64,000 bases of DNA, from positions 124,001 to 188,000 of the forward strand of contig JAGVZE010000007.1 in assembly GCA_018302815.1 (NCBI GenBank), read 5' to 3'. Under the pieces are notes generated by a model. It was not told where the DNA came from. It made no database searches and saw nothing but the letters and a program-made list of their open reading frames with translations. This document shows, in pieces, positions 49,937 through 59,004 of this stretch. A program made the position numbers and the translations under genes. The stretch is from Candidatus Woesearchaeota archaeon. Lineage in GTDB: Archaea > Nanobdellota > Nanobdellia > Woesearchaeales > ARS49. How positions within the stretch are numbered: the first letter of the stretch is position 1; the number at the start of each line of letters is the position of its first letter.

Positions 49937-51217
49937 ATGAACACCAAGGCACTCCTCGCAATCTTTTTGACACTTTTACTTATTCCGACGGTTATAGCCG
50001 ACACGCTTCCAGACCCTAACGCGGGCGGAATTTTCGGCAACAACTTCGGTGGAATCTTCGGCAATAACTTCGGAGGAGTCTTTGGAAGCAATTTCGGAGG
50101 AGTATTCAGCAATAATTTTGGCGGAATCATAAGCCCTACGCCAACTGATCCTACGCAGCCAACCTCGCCAACGCAGCCGACTTCACCTACACAGCCAACA
50201 TCGCCAACCTCTCCAACACCTACGACACCGAGCACACCCGTGCCGAACCCTCCAAACAACCCACCTACACAGCCAATACCTACACCAACACCTACACCAA
50301 CTCCAACGCCATCAAACAACAACCCAGTCATAAACGCAATAAACGACATGACTGTCTATGAGAATCAAAATCTAGCGTTCACAGCGACATTTTCTGACCC
50401 TGACGCAGACGCGCTCAATATCGATGTGCCTACGCTACCTTCAGGAATGACAGTCGTCAATAACGTAGGTTCGCTCACGTTCAGCTGGACGCCAAATTTC
50501 AACCAAGCAGGAAACTATCCGCTCACCTTGACTGTTCGCGACAACCGCGGCGGCTCTGCAAGCGAATCATTCACGATAACAGTAATCAACGTTGATAGAA
50601 ACGCCCAATGGGGCAGTCTTGACAATCAGTCAATAAAACAGGCAAGCCCTGATTGGACAGTTGTTTATCCAAATGTGACCGACTTGTGCAGCGATCCCGA
50701 CGGAGACGCATACGTATCTGTTGAATCATGGCACGACAACTTCGGCATTCTTGTATGGTTCAAAGACTTGCTCGTATACTGGCTCAATCCGTTCTTTGTA
50801 GGAACAGAAACTGTAACTCTTGGATGCAACAATGTGACGTCGAGTTTTGAACTCAACGTGACGCCACTTCAAGGAGCGGACTTTACAGACGTACACACGC
50901 CTGACGAAGGACTCTTCATCGGCACAATAGCAATACCCGATTATGCGAGCGAAGGAAGCTTTGTCCCAATAACAATCGCATACCGCAACAGCGGAGAACT
51001 CAAACTTAGAAACGTAAAAGCAGTCGCGAGCATACCTGAACTTGGCATACGCTCGCCAAACGCGCTTTTGCAGGATATGGGCCTTGGCAAGAAGAACTCG
51101 GAAACCCTCTTAATCGAGCTTCCGGAATCCGTCGAACCAGGCACCTATACGGTCAGAATAACGCTGGATAGCGGCTCAGTGCATAGAGTGGTGCACAGGG
51201 ATATCGTCGTGAACTGA
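49937..51217 (+). CDS. Secreted surface protein with Gly-Asn-Phe repeats and Ig-like domains
   Basis: A signal peptide (LLAIFLTLLLIPTVIA) leads into five short repeats GGIFGNNF/GGVFGSNF, then a Pro/Thr spacer (PTSPTQPTSP, PTPTPTPTPTP). Next come a cadherin/He_PIG-type Ig domain (VYENQNLAFTATFSDPDADALN to SESFTITVINV) and a further beta domain with Asn-x-Thr/Ser sequons, likely targets of AglB. ATG 49937 is chosen over the long track start. The repeat may nucleate self-assembly; that is inference. Confidence 0.75.
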   Translation: MNTKALLAIFLTLLLIPTVIADTLPDPNAGGIFGNNFGGIFGNNFGGVFGSNFGGVFSNNFGGIISPTPTDPTQPTSPTQPTSPTQPTSPTSPTPTTPSTPVPNPPNNPPTQPIPTPTPTPTPTPSNNNPVINAINDMTVYENQNLAFTATFSDPDADALNIDVPTLPSGMTVVNNVGSLTFSWTPNFNQAGNYPLTLTVRDNRGGSASESFTITVINVDRNAQWGSLDNQSIKQASPDWTVVYPNVTDLCSDPDGDAYVSVESWHDNFGILVWFKDLLVYWLNPFFVGTETVTLGCNNVTSSFELNVTPLQGADFTDVHTPDEGLFIGTIAIPDYASEGSFVPITIAYRNSGELKLRNVKAVASIPELGIRSPNALLQDMGLGKKNSETLLIELPESVEPGTYTVRITLDSGSVHRVVHRDIVVN

Positions 51218-51219
51218 TA

Positions 51220-51333
51220 GAAAGCTTTATATACTAGTGTCACCAAAAGGTGACATATAAGAAACACTACTGAGGGATAGAAAACCTTTAATAGAACGTT
51301 AAAATCCGAAAACCAAGGGGGTATAAATACACC
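51220..51333 (+). promoter_or_regulatory. TATA box and hairpin-bearing leader of the 51334 gene
   Basis: GAAAGCTTTATATAC (51220-51234) starts directly behind the preceding stop. A perfect hairpin TGTCACC AAAA GGTGACA (51238-51255) lies at the expected start of the RNA. The leader continues about 80 nt to the RBS-like AAGGGGGT and ATG 51334. The hairpin could be the 5' end structure of the mRNA or an operator. Confidence 0.5.
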
Positions 51334-52551
51334 ATGAAAAAGCTCATAATTTTGGCGATACTGGCGCTATTTGCAGTACCTGCATTTGCGCAGACACTAC
51401 CAATACTACAGTTCGATGAAGTCCAAGTCGACGGCACCGAACTTTCTCCTAACGCCACCAACAGGCTAAACCTCGATCGAGGCGAAGAATACCAAGTAAG
51501 AGTACAATTCACCCCACTTGCAAACATAAAATCAGGCAAAGTCAAAATAAGCATCGACGGCTACGAATTCAGCGATTTCGAAGACATAACTGACGCATCC
51601 GATCTTAACGATTACAAAGCAAACAACACATACGTCGAAAAGCTCTCCATCAGAATACCTGATGACGCAGACCTCGACTCATACAAATTGCGAATCGAAC
51701 TTACTGACAGAAACAGCCAGAAATTCTCAGTAGACTACAACCTTGAAATCGACACCCCGCGAAACGCGGTCAGCATCGAAGACATCTTTTTCAACCCAAG
51801 CGACGCAGTACGAGCAGGCTCAAGCCTACTCGCAAAAGTACGCGTTGAAAACAAAGGACAGAAAAACCAAAATGACGTTCGAGTAACCGTAAGCATACCG
51901 GGCCTTGGCGTCTCAGGAACAAGCTACATAGAAGAAATCGAAAACGACGATGAAGAAGAAGAGACAGAAGAAATCTTCCTTCGCATTCCAAGATGCGCAA
52001 AGCCTGGCTCATACGATGTCAACGTCGAAGTCGAATTCAACGACCGCCACCGAAAGGCAAGCGAAAGAAAACAAATCACAGTCCTTGAAGACGAAACCTG
52101 CACAGACCAAAAGCAGACGACAATAACTCTTGGAAACCAAGCGCAAAACGCGGCAAGCGGACAGACAGCAGTCTATCCGATAACCGTGACCAACGCAGGA
52201 AAGACCAGCAAAACCTTCACCCTCGCTGTCCAATCGGCAGACTGGGCGCAGGTAACAGTCTCACCTACAAGCACACTTGTCGTTGCAGCAGGACAAACGC
52301 AGACAGTCTTCGTGAACGTCCTTGTAAATGAGGAATCGCAGGCAGGAGCCCACAGTCTTGTCGCACGCGTGACCTCAGGCAAAGACACACAGGAACTCAC
52401 CCTGACAACGAACGTGCAGGAGAAAGAAAGCTCACTACGCGGCGTATTCGAAGTGACCCTTGTAGTCCTTGTAGTATTGCTCATCATCCTAGCTCTTGTA
52501 ATCGGAATAGTCCACCTCAAGACCAAGGAACAAACCGAGACGTACTACTAA
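51334..52551 (+). CDS. S-layer-like exported protein with C-terminal TM anchor, 405 aa
   Basis: A cleavable signal (LIILAILALFAVPAFAQ) is followed by repeated CARDB/COG1361-like beta domains (VRVENKGQKNQNDVRVTVSIPGLG, PITVTNAGKTSKTFTLAV), an acidic loop NDDEEEETEE and a single C-terminal helix (VTLVVLVVLLIILALVIGIV) with a short cytoplasmic tail. COG1361-type proteins are membrane-anchored surface proteins in archaea. N-x-T/S sequons are present (NNT, NAT). It is cotranscribed with the next gene. Confidence 0.75.
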   Translation: MKKLIILAILALFAVPAFAQTLPILQFDEVQVDGTELSPNATNRLNLDRGEEYQVRVQFTPLANIKSGKVKISIDGYEFSDFEDITDASDLNDYKANNTYVEKLSIRIPDDADLDSYKLRIELTDRNSQKFSVDYNLEIDTPRNAVSIEDIFFNPSDAVRAGSSLLAKVRVENKGQKNQNDVRVTVSIPGLGVSGTSYIEEIENDDEEEETEEIFLRIPRCAKPGSYDVNVEVEFNDRHRKASERKQITVLEDETCTDQKQTTITLGNQAQNAASGQTAVYPITVTNAGKTSKTFTLAVQSADWAQVTVSPTSTLVVAAGQTQTVFVNVLVNEESQAGAHSLVARVTSGKDTQELTLTTNVQEKESSLRGVFEVTLVVLVVLLIILALVIGIVHLKTKEQTETYY

Positions 52552-52558
52552 AGGCCAC

Positions 52559-54913
52559 ATGAGATACAATCTCTTTTTTTTGCTTGTATTGCTTCTTTCA
52601 AGTATAGCCAACGCTGAATTCATAGCGTTCGGCGAACAAACAATTAACGCGCACCCGTGCGAAAGCGCGCAGAGCAACGTAACACTACAAAACACAGGAA
52701 CCTCGAATTCAAGCTACGACATAAGCATCGATGGGTCAGCTGCCGACTTTGTCAAATTCAACACGCTACAATTCACGCTAGCGCCAGGCCAGCTTAATAC
52801 AGTGCAGACATTCTACACAATTCCGTGCGATGCGCAGACAGACCTGCTTGAAGTAAACGTCTACTTCAACGACGGAACTGAAGAACAATTTTTCACACAA
52901 TTCGTCAACGTCACATATCCCGACACAACAGAGCTTCGAGCTCCAATAGTGAGCCGCGTCATCGCTCCATGCGAAAGCGCGGAATACGAGATAAACGTCC
53001 ACAACAGCGCGAACTTCACAGAACTATACTCAATATCCGTCAGCGGACATCCGAATGCGCAAATATCAGAACCCGCGCCAGTAATCCTTCCACGACAGAA
53101 CAAAACACTCACGCTCAGCGTGACACCTGATGACTGCACAGAATCAGGAAGCTTCCCACTCACATTCCTTATCGAATCAGAAAAAAGCGAACAGGCAAAA
53201 GAACTCGCGCTTGAACTTATAATTACCAACAGAGACATACCTTTGCTCGCAGACGGCATCGGCACAATAAGAACAAGCTATGAAGACTCCAGCACGGAAC
53301 TTTCAATTAAAAACATTGGCGATAGAACCACAACTTACACTCTTGCAATAGATGGAATAACATGGGGCTCAATTAGTCCAAGCCAAATCAGCTTAAAACC
53401 AGGAGAGAAAAAAGCGCTCCAATTAAGACTGCAGCCAACCGAAGAAGAATCGACAGGAACATATCCCGTCTTATTCACCGCGACAGTCGAAGAAACAGGC
53501 ATAACCTATTCAACTGAACTTATCGTAAACCTTCAACCTCCAACATTTTTTGAGACAAATCCGGTCCTTGCAATAAGCCTTGCAATAATACTCATCGCGC
53601 TCACAATAGCCGCAACATACTTCGTACGCTATATGAGAACTGATGCGTTCAAGACTCGCGTTCAGAACTGGAAAGCACGTTATGCTGAATGGAAAGCAAA
53701 ATGCGCAAAACAAAAAGAACTTCGAATGCAAAAACGCGAAGCAGACCGCGCGCGAAAACTCGAAGCCCAGAAAAAGGATGACGCGCGAAAGAAAGCCGAA
53801 CTCGTAAAAAGACAAGCACGCGAGCAAAAACTTCGAATACGCCTTGAAAGAAAAGTCGCAAACGAATACCTTCGAAGCCACCACGTAATCTCCAAAAAAG
53901 ACCTCATACTAGCAAAAACACCAAGAACACCATTTAGGACATTGTTCAAGACAATACTGCTCCTGCTCGCGCTGCTCACATTCGCACTCTGGGGAGTCTT
54001 ATCCTCGAACGCAGAATACGCCGTGCTCGGATTTGTAATGCTTGCAATCATACTAGTGCACAGAAAACTGCGCAAAGGAAGAATAATCAACAAACGATGG
54101 AAGCTCTTCCCACAAAGCGCCACAATATCAGTTTGGTCGAAGGGGCTATCACAATTGACAGTGCTCACTGAGAACGCTGTACAGAATTTACAATTATGCG
54201 TCAAACGAGCGCGCGCAAAAACAAAGCCATCGCCACACGTATTCCAAACATTCACAATAACGGCCAACACCGAAGCCAAATTCCAAGCAAGTTTTAGCAT
54301 GCCAAAATCGTGGGGAGAAGTAAAACTCGCAAGATATTCAAACCACACTTGGACAACAGTTCCGCTCAAAAACGCAGGAGAAAGCGCCAAAGCACTCTTC
54401 TTCGCAGCAGACCTCAAATCAGGAACCTACGCGATATACGCCAAAACGCCAAAGCAGACACCAAAGAGCAGAAAACTATTCCTTGGTCTTGCAGCGCTAG
54501 CAGCGCTTGTCGCGGCAGCAGTATTCATAGCTCCTGCGCCATCGCCAGCAAACTTGATACCCGCGCAGGAATTCGAGCAAAACACAGTGCACACACTTGA
54601 CCTTGCGCCCTATTTCCAAGATCCGGATAAAGATGCGCTAACATTCAGCACAACTGAAACCAAGCACGTCGCAATCGATGTCATCGGAACCAAAGCAATC
54701 TTCACCCCCGAACAAGGCTTCATCGGAGAAGAATTCGTTCGATTCATCGCCCACGACGGCAAAGGCGGAGAAATACAAAGCAACACGGTATCCTTGCGCG
54801 TGACGAAAAGCGTGGTCCCTGCATCCCTTAGAGTCCCAATCAGCTTGGGAATCGGAATACTATTCGTTCTAATACTGCTCTTTGTCGTAAAAGTCTTACA
54901 CAAGAAGAATTAA
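52559..54913 (+). CDS. Large membrane protein with exported Ig-like domains and cytoplasmic coil, 784 aa
   Basis: Signal peptide LVLLLSSIANA. Three exported beta domains follow (residues ~20-320), then TM1 AISLAIILIALTIAATYF and a long basic cytoplasmic coiled coil (KREADRARKLEAQKKDDARKKAELVKRQ). Two more TM helices come after it, a domain with SQLTVLTENAVQNL, a TM at GLAALAALVAAAVF and an Ig-like domain near the end (PYFQDPDKDALTFSTTE), closed by a last TM. It looks like a fusion of NEW3/CARDB-type surface modules with a cytosolic scaffold. Function unknown. Confidence 0.7.
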   Translation: MRYNLFFLLVLLLSSIANAEFIAFGEQTINAHPCESAQSNVTLQNTGTSNSSYDISIDGSAADFVKFNTLQFTLAPGQLNTVQTFYTIPCDAQTDLLEVNVYFNDGTEEQFFTQFVNVTYPDTTELRAPIVSRVIAPCESAEYEINVHNSANFTELYSISVSGHPNAQISEPAPVILPRQNKTLTLSVTPDDCTESGSFPLTFLIESEKSEQAKELALELIITNRDIPLLADGIGTIRTSYEDSSTELSIKNIGDRTTTYTLAIDGITWGSISPSQISLKPGEKKALQLRLQPTEEESTGTYPVLFTATVEETGITYSTELIVNLQPPTFFETNPVLAISLAIILIALTIAATYFVRYMRTDAFKTRVQNWKARYAEWKAKCAKQKELRMQKREADRARKLEAQKKDDARKKAELVKRQAREQKLRIRLERKVANEYLRSHHVISKKDLILAKTPRTPFRTLFKTILLLLALLTFALWGVLSSNAEYAVLGFVMLAIILVHRKLRKGRIINKRWKLFPQSATISVWSKGLSQLTVLTENAVQNLQLCVKRARAKTKPSPHVFQTFTITANTEAKFQASFSMPKSWGEVKLARYSNHTWTTVPLKNAGESAKALFFAADLKSGTYAIYAKTPKQTPKSRKLFLGLAALAALVAAAVFIAPAPSPANLIPAQEFEQNTVHTLDLAPYFQDPDKDALTFSTTETKHVAIDVIGTKAIFTPEQGFIGEEFVRFIAHDGKGGEIQSNTVSLRVTKSVVPASLRVPISLGIGILFVLILLFVVKVLHKKN

Positions 54914-56023
54914 TTCGTAGGCCATACCAACCGCGAAAACACCAATCAGCGCGCCATAAAGCAACCAATTCGAAGGAATGCGATATTCAGGTTTTCTTTC
55001 TCCAGATGTGCTTGCCTTCCAATGCATCAAAACAATCAGTATGCCAGTAATTCCTCCTGCAAACGTGCCTGTGACTTCAAGTGTTCTCACAAAAGATTCC
55101 ACACCTATTAACAGCAGAACTATCGGCACAGCAAGCGCGAGCGCCCAAGCGTCCCATTTAGGCACGCCCAAGTCTTGATACGATTCTCTTAACGCATAGC
55201 CAAGCGCTAAAAATGACGAGCCCATAGCGAGGATAGCGAATGCGTTCAGAAGAATCGAACCAGCAACTCCTGTGAAGCGTAAAAGTCCAATAGTTGCGAC
55301 CTGAGTTGTCAGCGGACCTGAAACACCGATAACCGCAATCGTGAATAAAATGTAGCAGACCAGCGGAATCAACGAACCTATGAGAATGGCCCTTTTCGTA
55401 AGAAGCCTGCAGCCGCGCATCTGCTCATGCAGTTCAGGAATCGCGGCAGTTCCAAGGAAAGCGAACAAAATAACACCGTATGGCAGTAGTAATCGTTCGA
55501 ATGAGAAGCCTGAAAAGTAAACATTTGAGAAATAAGGAGATGCGAACAGTATCAATGCAAGCAAAACAAAAACACCGAATTTAAGCGATTCAAACCCAAG
55601 CTCAGACCTTCCAAGCCAGCCTATGCCTTGAAATAAAATAAGACTCATCAAGAGGTAATATACGCTCATCCACATCCAAATCGGACCTCCAAAAAGAATA
55701 GACAAACTATTTCCGATGCCTATCGTGTAAGCAGTCAGCGCGCCATAGACTCCAATAATCATTGAAAGAAGCATCAAGTTCCTGCCGCGCTTGCCTAAAT
55801 ACTTCTCTGCGTAACCCACCAATTGATGGCAGGCATTCGTTCTTAACGCAATTTCTCCTATCATCAAGTGCAAAAGCAGGATACAAACGCCCAGAACCCC
55901 AAGAACTAACATTCCCGTCCAAAAACCCGCCCTTAGAACAACATAAGGAATGCCCAATACTCCCGCGCCGATAATACAACCGGTCAATGTAGCAATAGCT
56001 TCGTAATACGCGCGGGGTTTCAT
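54896..56023 (-). CDS. Amino acid permease (HAAAP/APC-type)
   Basis: Start at MKPRAYYEAIATLTGCIIGAGVLGIPYVVLRAG (56023), RBS AGAGGACC. The IGAGVLGIP motif in TM1 and PYGVILFAFLGTAAIPELHEQM in the middle are diagnostic of the hydroxy/aromatic amino acid and neutral amino acid permeases in the APC superfamily; about 11 TM helices follow. The substrate is uncertain, an aromatic or neutral amino acid. It diverges from a winged-helix regulator across a palindromic operator. It overlaps the preceding surface gene's end by 18 nt. Confidence 0.82.
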   Translation of the reverse strand: MKPRAYYEAIATLTGCIIGAGVLGIPYVVLRAGFWTGMLVLGVLGVCILLLHLMIGEIALRTNACHQLVGYAEKYLGKRGRNLMLLSMIIGVYGALTAYTIGIGNSLSILFGGPIWMWMSVYYLLMSLILFQGIGWLGRSELGFESLKFGVFVLLALILFASPYFSNVYFSGFSFERLLLPYGVILFAFLGTAAIPELHEQMRGCRLLTKRAILIGSLIPLVCYILFTIAVIGVSGPLTTQVATIGLLRFTGVAGSILLNAFAILAMGSSFLALGYALRESYQDLGVPKWDAWALALAVPIVLLLIGVESFVRTLEVTGTFAGGITGILIVLMHWKASTSGERKPEYRIPSNWLLYGALIGVFAVGMAYELILLV

Positions 56024-56081
56024 TGGTCCTCTTTTTAGACTTTGATTGAGTTTGCGGTTTAATAATACTTCGTATGAAATA

Positions 56082-56098
56082 TCATACTTCAAGTATGA
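56082..56098. promoter_or_regulatory. Operator candidate: 17-nt palindrome TCATACTTCAAGTATGA
   Basis: A perfect inverted repeat TCATACTT-C-AAGTATGA lies between the divergent transporter and wHTH genes. A half-site CTTCGTATGAAAT lies just upstream (56069-56081), making a tandem site. The neighbouring regulator is the obvious binder. Confidence 0.55.
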
Positions 56099-56138
56099 AA
56101 AGAAAGACTTTAAATGATGCGGGATTTTATTCCAGATT

Positions 56139-56447
56139 ATGATCGGCATATTTTGCGAGACATTCGGCGACACGCCAAGAAACAGAATTGTTGAGTTTTT
56201 CTTAGAGCTGAGAGAGACCGACTACGGCCTTGGCGATGTAGCGCGCAACCTTGACATGAATAAAGCGACTGTTTACACTATCGGACACGAACTAATAAAG
56301 AACCAGTTCCTTGTACCGCACAGGCATATAGGAAAAACACAAACGTATATCCTGAATAGAAAGCATCCATCTGTAAAAGTGCTCATCAAAACGTTTGATA
56401 TGCTTCTAAGACAGATCGGGGAAGAAGAGATAGTGAAGGAGTGTTAA
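56139..56447 (+). CDS. Winged-helix transcriptional regulator, 102 aa
   Basis: A 102-aa helix-turn-helix protein (NRIVEFFLELRETDYGLGDVARNLDMNKATVYTIGHEL) with a wing (QFLVPHRHIGKTQTYILNRKHP) and a C-terminal dimerisation helix. MarR/ArsR-like in general shape, the subfamily is not clear. It is divergent from the amino acid permease. A TATA-like GACTTTAAATG lies about 30 nt upstream. Confidence 0.75.
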   Translation: MIGIFCETFGDTPRNRIVEFFLELRETDYGLGDVARNLDMNKATVYTIGHELIKNQFLVPHRHIGKTQTYILNRKHPSVKVLIKTFDMLLRQIGEEEIVKEC

Positions 56448-56490
56448 AACGTATGATTTTTAAACCCCTGATTGTCCACTTCGTACAGAG

Positions 56491-56564
56491 GGGGATGTAG
56501 TATAACTTGGCTATTATGATCGGCTCCAACCCGATCGATCTGGGTTCAAATCCCAGCGTCCCCA
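56491..56564 (+). tRNA. tRNA-Trp(CCA)
   Basis: Acceptor GGGGATG pairs with CGTCCCC (one G-T); the D-arm is short with loop AACTTGGCTA. The anticodon stem ATCGG/CCGAT holds loop CTCCAAC with anticodon CCA (56526-56528). T-arm CTGGG TTCAAAT CCCAG; discriminator A. No intron is present, although many archaeal tRNA-Trp genes have one. TTTTTAAAC at ~56457 serves as TATA. Confidence 0.8.
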
Positions 56565-56929
56565 CTTATTTTTTCTTTGAGAAGTTCGTACCTGTTCCTC
56601 GTCTGTTCAAACGACAGAACATACTCCCTTGTCGAATCGTACTGCTTTTTCTTGTCGATGCCTTGCGGAATTATTGTGCCCTGCGGGAACTGCCGTTTTG
56701 TCAGATCAACAATTTGTCCAGTTGCGGTCTCGTTGAAGTAATGAGAACTCTCACTTCCGTCTGGCAAGCTCGCGCTCGCCCAAATAAGTCTTCCGCCCAG
56801 ATAATCGTTCACCACCAAGGACGTTACCGCGCACTGGCCCCACGCGGGATTGACCGCCGTCCAATTGTTCGGGTCTGAACTTGTCTCCTTGCACCATGCT
56901 TGTTCCAACCTCTTTTCTAAGTCCCTCAT
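56546..56929 (-). CDS. YunG-like protein
   Basis: Start at 56929 (MRDLEKRLEQAW), RBS GAGGTGCG. The motifs NPAWGQCAVTSLVVNDYLGGRL, SSHYFNE and IVDLTKRQFPQ are the signature of the YunG family, a cysteine-containing small protein of unknown activity, with a CxxHxD-like peptidase resemblance. Its C-terminus runs antisense over the last 19 nt of tRNA-Trp. It overlaps the DUF192 frame on the same strand by 179 nt. Confidence 0.72.
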   Translation of the reverse strand: MRDLEKRLEQAWCKETSSDPNNWTAVNPAWGQCAVTSLVVNDYLGGRLIWASASLPDGSESSHYFNETATGQIVDLTKRQFPQGTIIPQGIDKKKQYDSTREYVLSFEQTRNRYELLKEKISGDAGI

Positions 56930-57287
56930 TTCGCACCTCTTTTCTGACAAAATGAACAACATCTCCAACTTCAGTACGCGTTTGAGCTATCGTACCCATC
57001 GGAAGCTCGAGCAGGAATGAGCACTCTCTTGCAGATGAAAAAGAGCTTCTTTTCTCCCATTCTGACTTTAATTCTATAACCTCCCACGCATCATTCAAAA
57101 GGACCAAATCCATGCCTGCCGGACAGAACCAAGAATGTAAATGGACACGTTGAGGCGCTGAGAAAACAAACAACAACGGGACAACTTCCTCGCGAAACAT
57201 CATCCCCCTTGTCTGCTCCCAAAAAGTCCTGCACTGGAGCGCAGAATCGGCAATCGTGGAGTCCTTGGACACATTCATTATACGCAT
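56751..57287 (-). CDS. DUF192 family protein with extended C-terminus
   Basis: Residues ~20-115 hold the DUF192 pattern: FWEQTRGMMFREEVVPLLFVF, HLHSWFCPAGMDLVLLNDAW and VIELKSEW. RBS TGAGGT precedes ATG 57287. DUF192 proteins are ~110-130 aa; after VGDVVHFVRKE the frame continues 60 more residues through the YunG-like gene (LRKEVGTSMVQGDKF...), charged and unlike the family. Two frames later an ATGA junction would end it normally, so either a natural overlap or a one-base frameshift is present. Confidence 0.65.
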   Translation of the reverse strand: MRIMNVSKDSTIADSALQCRTFWEQTRGMMFREEVVPLLFVFSAPQRVHLHSWFCPAGMDLVLLNDAWEVIELKSEWEKRSSFSSARECSFLLELPMGTIAQTRTEVGDVVHFVRKEVRNEGLRKEVGTSMVQGDKFRPEQLDGGQSRVGPVRGNVLGGERLSGRKTYLGERELARRK

Positions 57288-57303
57288 CAGAAACCTCAAT
57301 CAC

Positions 57304-59004
57304 TTAGCGTTTTAAAAACGTTTGCAACTTTTTAAGAGAAAGAGCGTTTATGACATCCTTCGCCTGCGCCCATCCCCTTCTTGCCTGAGCGACCCCAAGC
57401 TCCATGTATCTTAAATGCTCCACAGAATGACTATCAGTATCAATAGATATTTTACAACCCATATCGACTGCCTTTTGCACCAGTTCGTCACGCATATCAA
57501 GCCTTGAAGGATAACTATCAACTTCGAGCGCAATGCCTCGCTCCTTCGCAGCACTCATAATTTTTTCTGCATCAAACGCGTAGCCCTCGCGTTGGTGAAC
57601 AACCCTTCCAGTGGGGTGGGCAAGCGCGTTAATGTACGGATTATCAAACGCTTTTAAAATGCGCTTTGTCATATCCGCTTTAGGCGATTTGAATCCTGAA
57701 TGCACCGCGCCAAGAACAAAATCAAGCTCCTTTAGATATTTGTTCTTAAAATCCAAAGAACCGTCTTTTAGAATGTCCACTTCGCTGCCTTTAAGAATAG
57801 TGATGTCGACTTTTTTTTGAACTTTATCAATCTCTTTCAAATATTTCACAAGCCTTTTCTCGTCAAGACCGTTCGCAATACGCTCGCTCTTCGAATGATC
57901 GGTTAGCGCGATATACTTGTACCCCGCTTTTTGCGCCGTTAGCGCCATCTCTTCAATAGTATTCCAACCATCGCTCCACTTAGAATGCATATGCAAATCG
58001 CCCTGCATATCAGCCATAGAGACAAGCCGCGGAATGTTTTTTTCGAACTCCCCTTGATTCTCACGAAGCTCAGGAGGAATCCAGTTCAAGCCCAATTTTC
58101 GGTAAACCTCTTCCTCAGTCTTTCCGCAAACATACTTATCATTCCTGAACAAACCATACTCAGAAAGCTTGAACCCTTTTCGAATAGCGATTTGGCGCAG
58201 GCGAACATTATGCTCCTTGCTGCCTGTAAAATACTGAAGAGCCGCTCCAAACGATTTCTCATCAAGAACTCGGACATCGGCCTGCAATCCATCATTCAAA
58301 ATGACCGAGCTTCTCGTATCACCCTTGGCAAGAACTCTTTCGACCTCCGGCATTTTTGTAAAAGTTTCCATAACCTTTTTCGGGTCTTTGCTTATCACAA
58401 GAACGTCAACATCTCCAATTGTCTCTTTCATCCTACGAACACTTCCAGCAGGTTCTGCGCGCTTAACTCCTTGAACTTTCTTTAGTCTGGATGCAATTTC
58501 ACGCGACCAGGAAAGACCCAAACTCAAAAGCTTTCGCTCCTTACCCTGCTCGAGAAGCGAAAGACCCTTGACTATGTCCTGCTCGCTCTTCTCGCCAAAC
58601 CCGCTTAACTTTCTTAGTCTGCCCTCTTCTGCCGCCTTTTTCAGCTCCTTAACGCTTTTGATATTGAGCTCCCGGTACAGGCGCATAACCTTCTTTGGCC
58701 CAAGACCCTGAACGTGAAGCATCTCCTCAACACCCTTCGGAACGCTCTTCGAAAGCACCTCGAACTCCTTTAGCCTACCAGTTTTCAAAAACTCAAGAAT
58801 TTTATTCGCTATACCTTCACCGATGTTTGGAAGCTCTGTTAGCGCCTTAAGCCCGCGCCGTCCGATATCTTCCACCGGCTCCTCTAAAGTTTCGATGACT
58901 CTTGCAGCTTTTCTATACGCATTCGGCTTCCACTCGACCCCTTGCAATTCGAGCAAGTCAGCCATCTCCTCGAACAATTCAGCGAGCCTTCCATTCAACG
59001 CCAT
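57304..59004 (-). CDS. polX: PolX-type DNA polymerase/3'-5' exonuclease with PHP domain
   Basis: The 566-aa X-family polymerase has an N-terminal 8-kDa domain with HhH motifs (LTELPNIGEGIANKILEFL, LHVQGLGPKKVMRLY) and the palm motif AGSVRRMKETIGDVDVLV with catalytic aspartates near residue 190. A C-terminal PHP phosphoesterase domain begins DLHMHSKWSDG, then ALTDHSKSERI, with metal ligands to the end (SIDTDSHSVEHL). Such PolX proteins fill short gaps in base excision repair. ATG 59004 has RBS GGAG; 59022 is possible. It overlaps the NUDIX gene. Confidence 0.88.
   Translation of the reverse strand: MALNGRLAELFEEMADLLELQGVEWKPNAYRKAARVIETLEEPVEDIGRRGLKALTELPNIGEGIANKILEFLKTGRLKEFEVLSKSVPKGVEEMLHVQGLGPKKVMRLYRELNIKSVKELKKAAEEGRLRKLSGFGEKSEQDIVKGLSLLEQGKERKLLSLGLSWSREIASRLKKVQGVKRAEPAGSVRRMKETIGDVDVLVISKDPKKVMETFTKMPEVERVLAKGDTRSSVILNDGLQADVRVLDEKSFGAALQYFTGSKEHNVRLRQIAIRKGFKLSEYGLFRNDKYVCGKTEEEVYRKLGLNWIPPELRENQGEFEKNIPRLVSMADMQGDLHMHSKWSDGWNTIEEMALTAQKAGYKYIALTDHSKSERIANGLDEKRLVKYLKEIDKVQKKVDITILKGSEVDILKDGSLDFKNKYLKELDFVLGAVHSGFKSPKADMTKRILKAFDNPYINALAHPTGRVVHQREGYAFDAEKIMSAAKERGIALEVDSYPSRLDMRDELVQKAVDMGCKISIDTDSHSVEHLRYMELGVAQARRGWAQAKDVINALSLKKLQTFLKR

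Noticed and set aside
50150-50320. Tandem repeats as a possible CRISPR or minisatellite
   Set aside because: They encode the Pro/Thr spacer of a surface protein in frame; no spacers of constant length and no cas genes.
51316-51330. TATA box GGTATAAATAC before the 51334 gene
   Set aside because: It is only about 10 nt from the ATG, too close for transcription start; the upstream element at 51220 fits better.
53680-54417. 245-aa minus-strand ORF
   Set aside because: Antisense to the coiled-coil region of the large surface protein; composition reflects the opposite strand.
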